From NCBI GenBank assembly GCA_001643675.2, contig LSRY02000047.1, positions 620,001-684,000 on the forward strand: a stretch of DNA of 64,000 bases, written 5' to 3'. The stretch is from Monocercomonoides exilis. Lineage: Eukaryota; Preaxostyla; Oxymonadida; Polymastigidae. The notes below the pieces were generated by a model, which did no database searches, was not told the origin of the DNA, and worked only from the letters and a program-made list of their open reading frames with translations. Shown piece after piece: positions 1 through 12,400 of this stretch. The position numbers were made by a program, and so were the translations under genes. Position 1 is the first letter of the stretch, and each line of letters opens with the position of its first letter.

Positions 1-2365
1 AAAAATGTACAACACTGCTATTTAAATTTTGAATATGAATAGATCTCATGTATGTTTGTACACAACCATGCAAATTCCTGTTAATTCTTATTGAATATTT
101 ATTGAGATATTTGAATTTTAAATTATGCCCAGATAAAAAAAAATGTCCGGATGAAAAAGCAACTCTAACTATTTTCTCAAGTTTTTTTGTTATGAGATAA
201 AAAAATTATATATGTCTAAATTTTTTTGAAAAGTTCCTTTTGTTTAATTTACAAATAAAATAAAATTTTAATATTTCGATCAAATTTCTGTTCCCACTCA
301 CGAAACTTTTCAAGAATGGAAATAATACCAATGTCAAGATTTTGTTTTCATGACAGGCAAATCAGATGAGCGGGAACAGAAAATTGATTGAAATACGAAA
401 TTTTTATTTTGATTGAAAATTTAACAAAAGGAACTTTCCAAAAAATTTTAGACATATTTAATTTCCATCTGAACTTTTAAAGAGATTTTTTATTTTCAAA
501 AAAAATTATTTTATATTAATATGTTATTCATTAGAAAAAAATAATCTCGTAAGAAAATTAATTTATCATTTCAACTACAAAAAAAATAAAATAATAATTA
601 TAATAATAATAATAATTATAAAATAAATTAAGAGAAATACGGTCTTATAAGCTTTTTTTGTACAAGGCATTGAAAAATTGTTTCATTCATAACTTTATTT
701 CGCTTTCTCAGATTTCAAAATAAATTTGATTTTTATATCCGTAAATAGGCATCGTTGAAATCAAAACACTAAGTTTTCCAACATTTCACGAATGTCAAAA
801 AAATGGAACCATTTTCATTCATATTTTTTGATCACAAAATGTCTATGAAAAGTTCATTATTTTTCATTGAAAATCCCAGAAGCGAAATACTTTGCTCCAC
901 ATGTTGTAATAATTCATTTATTTCATTTTCAAACACCAACGTCTATGGTTATTTTTGAAGTCAGTACTATAATCAAAGTGAAGATTATTTGGGATATAAT
1001 TTTTGAAATCATTTCTTTTTTTGGAGGCTGTTTTTTCAAAGGATGTTAATCTTTTACAAGTAATTTTGCATTTAAATGCAAAATAATTTTCAAATGTTTC
1101 TGAAATCAATGTCTTTGAAGAAATAAAGATGGAGATGTCTTCGAAAAGTCATTACATTTTTCAGTGTTCATTTGTTAATGTTCAAGGGAATTTTTCGATT
1201 CGAAAATTTTGAAAGAAAAAATACGATAAGAAAAATCATCACACATTTAAAGATTCTTAATCATTTATGCTGTTCTGTTTATTAAAAACGCAAGTGTTGT
1301 ATTATGTGCTCAAAATGAGCATCTCCATTTTTTTTCGATATTCACACTTTTTTCTTCAACCTTTATCATGGAATAAATTAAAACTTGATATTGGAGTTCA
1401 CATGAAATAGCTCGCATTGTGGAAAAGTTAGAAGAGTTGAATGAAATAATTGATTTGAAAATGAGTTGTTCAATTTTTATAGAAAATTTTTTAATTTTTT
1501 ACTTATAAAGAAATCACCCATAAAATTGTTTAAAGTATCTGAAATCAAAAAAATCAGCATTTTCCTTGATTGTTTTTTAAAATGTGACGAAAAAATTATT
1601 TTTCTTTTATTACGATGTATTTTAAAACAAACAATGATTGACGAATGCTGAATTTTCGATAATCTGACAGAAAGGGACAGAGAGAAAGTTGGAAAGGAAT
1701 TTTTCTTATTGAAGCGAAATATGACAATTTTTCATAAATGCAAAAATATTAAAAATTTTTATTTTTTCTTTGTTTGAAAATAAACATTTATAGCAAAAAA
1801 TTTTTAACAGAGAAGAAGATTTGGAACAAAATTCTTACTTTGAAGAAAAAAACAACGATTTGTTTCAAACTTTTTCCACTTTCATATCATAACAAGTCAA
1901 ACATTCTCATATAAAAATGTTTAGAAAAATTAAAAAAATGAGTAATTTGCTCAGAAACTCTGAATGGAACAAAATTCATAATTCTAAAAATAACACCATA
2001 TTATTTTTTTTAATTCAGTTTTTTGCTTTTTGAATAAATTAGAATCCGTTGCCACTACAAAAAACATCGTCCTGAAGAAAAGATTTTGAAAGAACAAAAA
2101 GGAATAAAGAAAATTATATATAAAATGAAAGAATTCGAATTATTTTTGTACCATATGGGGATTTAACTATTTTTTTCTAAACAATAATTATGTATTCCAT
2201 TCTTATTCATCTTAAATTTTAAATAAATCGAACATTATTATGTTAAAAATTTTAAAAAATATTGAGTGTCAAACAAGATTTAATGATAAAATGTGGAATA
2301 AAATTTTGAAAACTAAAAAAGTCCCATATTTATTTTCTTCAGAAATAATATCTCTTTTATCATTC
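1..2365. other. AT-rich spacer, no gene found
   Basis: Very AT-rich sequence with short A and T runs and a small (TAA)n patch near 590-630. Apart from the MITE at 211-456 I see no reading frame with coding character. The short open frames here are Lys/Phe/Ile/Asn-rich, as expected from base composition. The end of this stretch should hold the promoter of the EAF6-like gene starting at 2366. Confidence 0.5.
211..456. mobile_element. MITE-like foldback element, copy 1
   Basis: The element begins TATGTCTAAA and ends with its complement TTTAGACATA. About 95-100 bp at each end are imperfect inverted copies that include TTCCTTTTGTT and a TGTTCCC core. A second copy lies at 26811-27056 and has exactly the same length, 246 bp. 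There is no coding capacity. Long terminal inverted repeats, small size and repetition fit a non-autonomous DNA transposon. The flanks are too AT-rich to define the target duplication (TA or TAT is possible), and no autonomous partner with these ends is visible in the window. Confidence 0.8.
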
Positions 2366-2789
2366 ATGGAAAGGTCACATAGCAAAAAGGCAGAAGTGAG
2401 CGGAACTGAATTACAGAAAATACGCGATATACTGAATCGCTTGGAAGATAGGCTAAGAAAAACCAAAAAAGGACTCGAAGCAACTGAAGTTTGTTAGATA
2501 GAAAAAATAATATTTTTTTCAATTCCCTCTTCTTCTTTCAGAGAGCTTTGTGGAAAGCTGAAGGTTGATTTTATTTGTCAAATTGAAATGAGTTATATTA
2601 TATTTCTAAGAGAGCTATTTAGAAGATACTGCTGCAATGGGTAATATTGTTAAAGGATTTGATCGATTTCGAGGTAAAGGAACTTCTGGGCATGCAAGTG
2701 GAAAAGTGCGATTGTCTGATCGAATTTTTTCGCAATCTTCTCTGACAAATCCATATCCTGTTGAATATTATCCTGAAGCATATACATAA
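2366..2789 (+). CDS. EAF6/MEAF6-like histone acetyltransferase complex subunit
   Basis: Three exons: 2366-2488, 2542-2563 and 2623-2789. Joined they give 103 aa, with phases agreeing and a TAA stop. The first exon is a Lys/Arg/Glu-rich helix (LEDRLRK). After it come RALWKAE, a DTAAMGNIVKGFDRF stretch and a SDRIFSQSSLTNPYPVE tail. In the EAF6 family the equivalent order is a coiled coil, then E(D)TxxxGNIIRGWDR, then RLFSxSSVT. EAF6/MEAF6 is a small scaffold subunit of NuA4, MOZ/MORF and HBO1 acetyltransferase complexes in the nucleus. Length is slightly below that of yeast and human family members. Donors are GTTTGT and GTTGAT. The start is the ATG that opens the coiled-coil exon; an upstream in-frame ATG at 2240 would add only an AT-rich segment. 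Confidence 0.72.
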
Positions 2790-2846
2790 GTTATAAAATG
2801 GAGCAAAATCATTTGCACTTCATATTTTATAATATAAAAATGCATT

Positions 2847-3560
2847 TTAATTTGGTATGTTTTGTTTGGATTTTTTAAAGCATGTTACAGCATTTCCTGC
2901 CAACAAACATTTTTGGATATTACTTTTCATTTTCAATATTTTATTCTCATTTTTCAAAACAACAACAACAGTTTCTTTTTCCGAGAGAGCATCTTGCTTT
3001 ATTTCTTTTCTTGAGTATGAATTACTTCTGTGGATTTCTTCTTCATTCTCAAGCATTTCACACTCATCGAATATTGTTTCATTCATCTATGAAGTATGCA
3101 CAGATCAGATGCACAACAAATACTTAATTACACAGCCACAAACTCTTGAACATTTTGCAAAAAAATTTTTATTTTTATTTTTGCAAAGCAGTTTTGGCTT
3201 GATCCCCGAGTGGAATAGAAGAAGACGAGAAACTCCCTTCGATTTTGTTCAATCAACACAAACTTTTTTGTTCTAACTTTATCAGAAAAAGGAATGCATT
3301 TTGCTTCGCGTTTTCTGCCTTTTTCAGCAATTGAAGGTTGGATAATTTCTTTATAAATAAGACAGCTGAAGCCAACAACGATTTTCCTTTTTTCAATGTT
3401 GTTTCATGCTTTTATCTTTGCTTCTTTCTCTGCATTTCATGCCTTGATAATCTCTGCTTTTTTAAAATTCTCCCTTGTTCTGCAAAAACAAGATGCAGAA
3501 AATTTGGTATTTTTTTCATATGCCGAGATGTGATGGAACATGTTCTGATTTTTTCAAAAA
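2847..3560 (-). other. possible unrecognised minus-strand gene
   Basis: Several minus-strand stretches look coding but I could not join them into one model. The 3' part (about 3086-2847) encodes an acidic then Lys-rich tail ending in a stop. A middle part (about 3360-3200) encodes a basic segment containing EKGRKREAKCIPFSDKVR. An upstream ATG near 3541 opens a short Cys-containing frame. GTTTGTGGC near 3150 with TAG at about 3088 could be an intron. I do not recognise the product. A longer plus-strand frame over the same bases is Phe/Ser-rich and probably the shadow of this one. Confidence 0.3.
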
Positions 3561-3742
3561 AAATATTTTCTTTTAAAAATAAACTCTCAGAAAGATTTTC
3601 CGAATCTATGATTATGTATTACAAATAAACTTTCCCAAATAAAATACACGAACACTTACAAAATTTGCAAGTGCAAGTGAAATGGCAGTAAATTTAAAAA
3701 AATTTTTTTAGAAGTGAAAAATTTCTTTTTTCTTTCATTCCA

Positions 3743-4832
3743 TCAAATAGTATTTCTTTCTTTCTCCTTTAAAGCTTTCTCTCTCTCTTGATCTTTTTTG
3801 GACCACGAAGGCGCTAAGACAGCAGATCCATATATAATACGAGCTTGTAAAAGCTTTAAAGCATCCTCTCTATTTTGGAATATAACATTCACAACAGAAG
3901 ATTCGGATGCTACATAAATTATGCGAATTACACATAAATAATAATTTAAATTCAAAATAATAATTATTATTATTAAAAAATAAATAAAAGCAAACCATAT
4001 GCGCCCATTGATCGTTGTTTAAAAACTTTTGTTGGATGGTAAGGATATAATAAATCATCAACAACTTCCATATCAATTTCACCTGGTGGGAAATTGTATA
4101 TTCTAACTCGAAATTCATCTGATTTTTTTCAATACATAATTGATAAATAAGAAAATAACAAAAATCAAATTAGTCAAAAATAACATTTTAAATCATAAAT
4201 AAAATTACGCACCTGTGTCATCACGATGCGAGAAACGGCGATGGTACATATCTTCTTCTTCTTTTTGTCTTCTTGCTTCTTCTTCCGCTAACATTCGTGC
4301 TCTATCAGGACATTTCAAAGAAAGATGAGGCCCTCCACAAAATCTGCATATAAGGCTTCCAGATTCGGCTTGTCCTTTCAATAATTCAACTTGAGCCATT
4401 GCTGCAGCAGGCTGTAATTGAATATCGCAAAATTATCACATTACAAAAACAGCATAGAATTAAACAATCATGTGCAAAATGAAACAAGCAAGATTTCACA
4501 AACAGGCTCAAGATAAACACGGTCTTCCAAAGATGAATGATATTCAGAGCTTCCTTCTTTATGACCCCATTGCTGAATATAAAAAAATAATAAATATCTT
4601 CATAAAACAAAAATGCATTTTGATGAAAAAAGAAAACCGATTGACGTTCAACAATTCTCTTTGAAACTTTTTCTTGTCTTTTTTCTCGTTTGTATGTTCT
4701 TAATAAAATCGCTCCGTCTACATGCTCCCGTTTTTTCACAAGAACAGAACCATCTTCTTGTGGTTCTTCTGATAAGATAACGGAGTACGGCTGAATCTCC
4801 TCGTCATCAATCATATCAGGTAAGACTGACAT
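3743..4832 (-). CDS. eukaryotic translation initiation factor 3 subunit G
   Basis: Five exons: 4832-4638, 4572-4504, 4411-4213, 4118-3996 and 3909-3743. They join in phase to 250 aa with a TGA stop. The N-terminal part opens with MSVLPDMIDDEE. A CCHC-type zinc knuckle follows (CRFCGGPHLSLKCP), which eIF3g uses in place of a longer zinc finger. The C-terminal part is an RRM: RVRIYNFP corresponds to RNP2 and VVNVIFQNREDALKL to RNP1 and helix 2. eIF3g sits at the mRNA-entry side of the 40S-bound eIF3 complex and promotes scanning and reinitiation. The RRM is split by the intron at 3995-3910. RNP1 is atypical, lacking the usual Gly-Phe-Gly/Ala-Phe aromatic pattern. Human eIF3g is about 320 aa, so the N-terminal half is shorter here. 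Confidence 0.88.
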
Positions 4833-5730
4833 TTTTATTGTTATTACGGGATAGACCCAGAATTCATAATTTCTTTTTTTGAGCAACTAACAAGAATAAA
4901 TAATGTGAATTTTAATCATAATATTCATTAAAAAAAATTGAAAAGAATGATGTCGTTACATTGTTACAAAATGCTACGAGACAACATTTGAAATGATTGT
5001 TTATGGAAAAATTTGAATTATTACATAGAAGAAAATACAAAGATATGGATTCCCAATAAATTACAGAAGATCATATTTAAAAACAAGTTAAAAGAAAATA
5101 AAATGCATCAAAGCAATTGTATGAAAAATATTATTATAAATGTTTTATTCTCCTTCACCAAAACAATTTCTCAAAACACTATTAGACTCTGAAAAAAACA
5201 GCAAGAAAAAATAAAATAAAATAAAATAAAACATTGATGAAATCAGATCAGAATAAAAAAATTCTTAAAAACAATTTTACACCAATCAAATTTCCTCCCT
5301 TTTCATTTTCGAAATTGGTGCTATTAAAAATAAAATAAAATTGATAATTAAAAGAATTATATGAAAGAGTGTAGAGGAAAAAATAAAAACAAAAATAAAA
5401 GAAATGAAACCTAAAGTAATAAAATGAAAAAAATTTTTATTTATTTTATTTTTGCGAAAATAAAAAACCAAAAACAGTGAAAATAATCAGTGTGACTTTA
5501 ATTGTGCAAATAACAGTGGAATACGCATTGCGAATGGTTTGAAAGAAAAAAAAAAAAGAAAAGAAAAGAAAATTAAAAAATTAAAAGCAATATTTTGTTC
5601 ACTCTAATTAACTTCATTGTTTAACATTTCACAATATCGGTTTTTCTTCTTTATCTTTCTCTTTCTCTTTCTCTCTCTCTCATTTCATTTCATTTTACTT
5701 TATTTTACTTTATTTCACTTTATTTTTTTT
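4833..5730. other. intergenic tract between eIF3g and the giant ARM gene
   Basis: This holds the presumed promoter of eIF3g (minus strand, to the right of 4832) and the 3' flank of the giant gene that ends at 5731. A short (AAAAT)n array lies at about 5207-5232 and a CTTTT/CTCTTT-rich stretch at about 5640-5720. No coding region was seen. Confidence 0.4.
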
Positions 5731-8700
5731 TTACTTTCCCCCTTTTTTCCCAAAGAACGAAAAAACCGAAAACTTCGACTCCTTCACCCCCAATCTGCTC
5801 AAGCACGTCTTTGCTTCAGCAGACGCACCCGACACATTCGAACTGACCCACTTCAGCACTGAAACAAAGCCAAGCTGCTCAGCCTTCACCGCAAACGGCT
5901 TCAAAACAAGCAAATTGCTCAGTGACATACAGCATAATTTCGCAATGTCTGATGAATTCGACATCGCAAACAGAGAAGAATGAGAATTGCGAACGGGGAG
6001 CAAAGCACCTGGACACGCCACAAGCAAAGCATCGCAGGCTGTTTCGAAGGCGTGGAGCGACATGAACGAAGGAAGAAGCAAAGAAGGCAGGTCAGTTTGC
6101 ATTGAAGAGGCATTGGGATCAGAAGAATCAGAAGAATCAGAAGAAGAAGTATTTGTATTGCTATTCCCTTCACGTGACAAAGGAAGAAGAGAAGGAGAAG
6201 AAGACGATGAAGAAACAGAAGACGTGCGACGAGCAGAATTCACTTGTGAAGTGTTGCCGGCAAGTGGTTCAGACAGCTTCTCAAACACACGCAGAGAATA
6301 GTGAAGAAGGGTAGAGGCACGCAAAAGAGCATCAGGTGTATACAGAACAGGAGAAGAGGCATATGTGCTCATGTTTGCAGTGGATGGAGAGGAAGAAAGA
6401 GAAGTTTTTGTTTCTTTTTCTTCTTTTTTTACTTCTTCTTCTTTTCCTTCTCCACTATCATTATTATTGTTATTGCTTACACTTTCAAGAGGAGAAGCAC
6501 TTTGTTGTTGTTCAGCACTCAGAATAAGAGGCAGCTTGAGAAGAGGCAGAAGAGCAGGAGGTGACAAAACAATGACCGTTTGCTGCAGAAGAGAGAAAAG
6601 CAAAGACGCTCCCCCATTTTGGAAGAAGAGCAAAATCGGATGCTGAACAGGTTGTTTGCCTTCTTTGGACTTGTCTTGGTTGTCTTTGTCTGTTGCTTCT
6701 TTCTCTTTCTCTTCTTCTTCTTCTTCTTCTTCTTCTTGTTCTTCCTCTTCTTGTTCTTCCTGTTCTTTTGCATCTTCTACCGAAAATAGCGACTCAGCAA
6801 GTGACATTGCACACAACAATATCAGGAAATTCAAATGCTTCTCTTCTTTTGTCTCTGATTCTTCTATTATCTTTTCTCCTTCTCCTCTTTCTCCTCTTTC
6901 TCCTTCTCCTTCCCTTTCTCCTTCTTCTCTTCCCTTCACTTCACCAACTTTCTTCTCATCTTCACTGATTATCTGCTCCGTCTGCACAACTTCCATTCTT
7001 TCTGCCTCAAACTCGCCAAACACCTTCAACAAATCAGTCACAAGCACACCAATTTTCTCACTTTCATTCGAAATTACCTTCAAAACAGACAAAGAAGTCC
7101 TCTTGCAACGCAAAATGTTGTTCACAACTTTTAACAGACGAAGAAGCAGAACACGATTAACACTTCTTCTTTTGTTTATTTTTTGTTTGATTTTTATTTT
7201 TGTTTTTTCCATTTGACATTTTGACATGCTGTCAAATTTATCCATTTTTTGATCTTTATTAACACAAGTTTCATTTTCATAAACATTCTCATTAACATCT
7301 TCGTTTTCTGAACTTAAGCTTTCATTTTCAATGCAGAACAAAAGAGAAAGAAGAGGCGGAAGAATCATCTTTGTGAAGGAAGGCTCAACGGCCTGCACAG
7401 CAAAGAGGGTGGAAGACAAAGAGAAGACAGAGAGAAGAGAGTTTAAGAACACTGGAGTGAAAGAGAAAGAGATGGAAGAAGAAGAAGAAGAAGAAGAAGA
7501 TGATGATGAATTCGTTTTTTCGTGTTTCGCAACCAAACGAGAAAGTTGACTGATGAAGTAAGAAATAACAGCATCAATACGATTCTCAACAAGAGCATCA
7601 ATGATGACAGAAGAAGAAGTAGAAGAAGAAGATAAAGAGGAAGATAAAGAAGAAGAGGAAGAGGAAGAGGAAGAAGAAGATGTTGGAATGGAAGAAGAAG
7701 CGATGGCATTGAGAAGAGATAAAACACGGCAGAGGATGTGTTCAGAGGCAGAAACAGAAGGTGGATGGTATATGAAATGAGAAGGAGAAGAGGAAGAAGA
7801 GGAAGTGGAAGATGAATTAGAAGAAGATGAAGAAGATGATGAAGATTGTAAGAATGGCAATAGAGTAGATACACTTTCCTCTCCTTCTTGTTTTGTTGTG
7901 TTATTCGTTTCAGAACGAGAGCCAAAGGAAAGAATGCTTCGGATGTGGAAGTGGCAGAGCAAAGTGAGTGCGCTTGGGATTTGATGGAGATTCACTTTCA
8001 TTCTCCAGCTGTCTGAAAAATTTAATAGATGATTATAGGAGAAAGAAATGAGAAAAGGGAGAAATTAAAAAAAAAAAAAAGGGAGAGAGAGAGAGAGAGA
8101 AGATAATCAAAATCATTTCAGAAAAACAAAAGAAAACAAAAGAAAACAATAACAATAACAATTCTTGAATAAAAACTCCATCATACCTACATTCACACAT
8201 ATCTCCAATATCCTCAATATTCTCTCCACAATCGACCGGCAATTCTGAAGCACATTCTCTTTCTCTCTCACAACTGCCTCATCTTCTGCTTCTTTACTTT
8301 TGTTGCTTTCTTCCTCTTCTTCTTCTTCTTTTTCTTCATTTTCATCTTCTTTCTCTTTCTCTTCTTTCTCCTCTCCTTCTTTATTAGCTTTCTCTTCCTT
8401 CCTCTCCTTCTTCTCCTTCTCCTTCTCCTCTTCTCTTATTCTCTGCTGCTGTTGTTCTCTTTCCAGTTTCAATGCAAAATTCATCAGATTTCCAAACGTA
8501 GCTTCACACCCCAAGGCAGTGAACATTGGAAGAAGAGAAGGAAAAGAAGGAGAAGAAGAAGAAGAAAGAGAAGAAGAAAGAGAAGATGAGGATGAGGAAA
8601 ACATTTGATTTTGAGAAGAAGAAAAAGGAGGAGGAGAGAAGGAATTAAGAGAGCTAACAGAAGGAGAACGAGAAGAAACAGAAAGACGACGATCATTCAT

Positions 8701-9301
8701 TGAAATGGAAGAAAGAGAAGAAGCTGAAGAAGAAGAACTAATTAACTGCAGCAAAACATCCAATTCATCATAAATATGATGCAAAAACGAAGAGAAAGTG
8801 GGGAAAGATTCAGAAATCGAAGCAAAAGAAGAAGAAAAATTGTTCAAAATATTCAAATCTGAACGTAAATTTAGCGCTTTTTCACGAAGTTGTCTTTCTC
8901 TTTCTCTGCATTTTTCATTGTATTGCTTCATCCTCTCTTTCTCAAAGATCTCGTTTATCTTCGCTTTCTCTGCTTCTTCTTTTTGTTTTGCTTTTTCTAA
9001 TTCTTCTTCTTCTTTTTCTTCTTGTTTTGATTCTTTTTGATTATCTGTTTTGTTATCTTCAGATTTCATTGAAGAAGAAGAAGAAGAAGAAGAAGAAGAA
9101 GAAGAAGAAGATTGAGATGTTGTGTTATCTTCATTCTTTTCTCTTTCATTTCCTTCTTTTGCTTCTTTTGTTTCTTCTTTTGCTTCTTCATGCGATTCAT
9201 TCTTCATTGTATTTTCTTGTTCATTGCTCTTCTGATTATCAATTGAAGAAGAAGAAGAAGAAGAAGAAGAAGAAGAAGAAGAAGAAGAAGAAGAAGAAGA
9301 A

Positions 9302-9333
<32 letters not shown>

Positions 9334-9441
9334 CTTCGAAGAAAATGCTAACTTCATTCTTTCTGCAAACGTCAGCTTCTTCTTCTTCTGCCCTTCTCCT
9401 TCTTTGTTTTCTTCTCTTTCTTCTCCTTTCTCTTTCTCCTC

Positions 9442-9474
<33 letters not shown>

Positions 9475-12400
9475 CTCTTCTCTCCTCCTCTTCTCCTCTT
9501 CCTTCTTCTTCCTCTCCATTTCTTTCTTCTCCTCTTCTTTCTTCTTTATTTCTTCCCTCTTTCTTTCAATTTCTGCTCTTGCTTTTGCTCTTGCTTCTTC
9601 ATCTTTCTTTATTCTCTCTTCTCTTTCTCTCTTCTTCCTCTCTTTCTCTTCTTCCTCTTCTTTCTTTCTTCTTTCTTCCTCTTCCTCTTCTTTCCTCTTC
9701 CTTTCTTCTGCTTCTTCCCTCTTCTTCTTCTCTTCTTCTTCTCTTTTTTGCCTTTCTTCTTCTTTTCGTTTCGTTTCTTCTTCTTCTTTCTTCTTCTTCT
9801 CCTCCTCTTTCCTCTTCTTCTCTTCTTCTCTCTTTATTCTTTCTTCTTCTTCTCTCTTCTTCCTCTCCTCTTCTTCCTTTTGTTTCTTCTCTTCTGCTTC
9901 TTTTCTTTTCTTTTCTTCTTCCTCTTTCCTTATTCTTTCTTCTTCCTCTCTCTTCTTCCTCTCTTCTTCTTTCTTAATTCTTTCTTCTTCTTCTCTTTTC
10001 AACCTTTCTTCTTCCTCTTTCTTCTTTCGTTCTTCCTCCTCTTCTTTCCTCTTCCTTTCCTCTTCTTCTTTCCTCTTTCTTTCTTCTTCTTCTTTGCGTT
10101 TTCTCTCTTCTTCTTCCTCTTTTCTCTTTCGTTCCTCCTCTTCTTTCCTTAATCTCTCCTCTTCTTCTCTCTTTAATCTTTCCTCCTCCTCTTTTTTCTT
10201 TCTCTCTTCTTCTTCTTTCCTCTTCTTCTCTTCTTCTTCTCTTCTAAGTCTTTCTTCTTCTTCCCTCTTCTTCTTCTCTTCCTCTTCTTTTCTGATGCGT
10301 TCCTCTTCCTCCTTCTTCTTTCTTTCCTCTTCTTCTTTTCTCTTCTTCTCTTCCTCTTCTTTTCGTTTTCTCTCTTCCTCCTCTTTCCTCTTCCTTTCCT
10401 CTTCCTCTTTTCTAAGTCTTTCTTCTTCCTCTTTCTGTTTCCTTTCCTCTTCTTCCTTCCTCAACCTTTCTTCCTCCTCTTTCTTCTTTCTCTCCTCTTC
10501 TTCCTTTCTCTTTCTCTCCTCCTCTGCTTTCTTTGCTTTCTCTTCTTCTTCTCTTCTAATTCTCTCTTCCTCCTCTTTTCTCAATCTTTCTTCCTCTTCC
10601 TTCTTCTTCCTCTCTTCTTCTTCCCTCTTTAATCTTTCCTCTTCTTCTCTCTTCTTTCTTTCCTCTTCCTCCTTCTTCAATCTTTCTTCTTCCTCTTTCT
10701 TCTTCCTTTCTTCCTCTTCCTTTCGTTTTCTTTCCTCTTCTTCCTCTTTCTTCTTTCTTTCTTCCTCTTTTCTTAATCTTTCCTCTTCCTCTTTCTTCTT
10801 TCTCTCTTCTTCCTCTTTCTTCTTCCTTTCCTCTTCTTCTTTTCTTAATCTTTCTTCCTCCTCTTTTCTCAATCGTTCTTCTTCTTCCCGTTTTAATCTT
10901 TCCTCTTCTTCTTTCTTTTTCCTCTCTTCCTCTTCTTTCCTTATTCTTTCCTCTTCCTCCCTCTTCTTTCTCTCTTCTTCTTCTTTCCGTTTTCTTTCTT
11001 CTTCCTCTTTTCGAATTCGTTCCTCTTCTTCTTTTCTCTTTCTCTCTTCTTCTTCCTTTCGTTTCCTTTCCTCCTCTTCCTTTCTAATTCTTTCTTCTTC
11101 TTCTCGTTTTAATCTCTCTTCTTCCTCTTTCTTCTTCCTCTCTTCTTCTTCTTTCCTCTTCCTTTCCTCTTCCTCTTTTCGCAAACGCTCTTCTTCTTCT
11201 TTCCGTTTTCTTTCTTCCTCCTCTTTTCTAAGTCTTTCTTCTTCTTCCTTTCTCTTCCTTTCCTCTTCCTCTTTTCTGATTCGTTCTTCCTCTTCCCGCT
11301 TTAATCTTTCTTCCTCTTCCTTCTTCTTTCTCTCTTCTTCCTCTTTTCTTAAGCGTTCTTCCTCCTCTTTCTTCTTCCTTTCTTCTTCTTCTCTTCTCAA
11401 TCTCTCCTCTTCTTCTTTTCTCTTCCTCTCTTCCTCTTCTTTTCTCAACCTTTCTTCTTCTTCCTTCTTCTTTCGTTCCTCTTCTTCTTTTCTTAAGCGC
11501 TCTTCCTCTTCCTTTCTCTTCCTCTCTTCCTCTTCCTTTCTTAATCTCTCCTCTTCTTCCTTTCTTTTCCTTTCTTCTTCTTCTTTTCTTAATCTTTCTT
11601 CCTCCTCTTTCTTCTTTCTCTCCTCTTCCTCCTTTCTTTTTCTCTCTTCCTCTTCTCTCTTTATTCTCTCTTCTTCTTCTTTCCTTTTCCTTTCTTCTTC
11701 CTCCTTTCTTATACGTTCTTCTTCTTCTCTCTTTAGCCTTTCCTCTTCTTCTTTCCTTTTTCTCTCTTCTTCTTCCTTTCGTAACCTTTCTTCCTCTTCT
11801 CTTTTAAGTCTTTCTTCCTCTTCTTTCCTCTTTCTCTCTTCCTCCTCTTTTCGTAAACGCTCTTCTTCTTCCTTTCTTTTCCTCTCTTCCTCTTCCTTCC
11901 TCAATCTTTCTTCTTCTTCCTCTTTTCTCAATCTTTCCTCCTCCTCTTTCTTCTTCCTTTCTTCCTCTTCTTTCCTCTTTCTCTCCTCCTCTTCTCGTTT
12001 TAATTTCTCTTCTTCTTCTCTTTTGATGCGTTCTTCCTCTTCTTTTCTCTTCCTCTCCTCTTCCTCCTTTCTCAGTCTTTCTTCTTCCTCTTTGCGTTTT
12101 CTTTCTTCTTCCTCCTTTCTTAATCTTTCTTCCTCTTCTTTCTTCTTTCTCTCCTCTTCCTCCTTCCTCAACCTTTCTTCCTCTTCTTTCTTCTTCCTTT
12201 CCTCTTCCTCTCTCCTTAATCTTTCCTCTTCCTCCTTCCTTTTTCTTTCCTCTTCCTCTTTTCTGATTCGTTCTTCCTCTTCCCGCTTTAATCTTTCTTC
12301 CTCTTCCTTCCTCTTTCTCTCTTCTTCCTCTTTTCTTAAGCGCTCTTCCTCCTCTTTTTTCTTCCTCTCTTCCTCTTCCTTCCTCTTCCTCTCCTCCTCT

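Noticed and set aside
2857-3276. Plus-strand 139-aa Phe/Ser-rich frame
   Set aside because: Composition is that of a complement of Lys/Glu-rich coding sequence, and the minus strand looks more protein-like.
8988-10152. Plus-strand Leu/Phe/Lys-rich frames
   Set aside because: Shadow frames of the poly-Ser and ER/K region of the giant gene.
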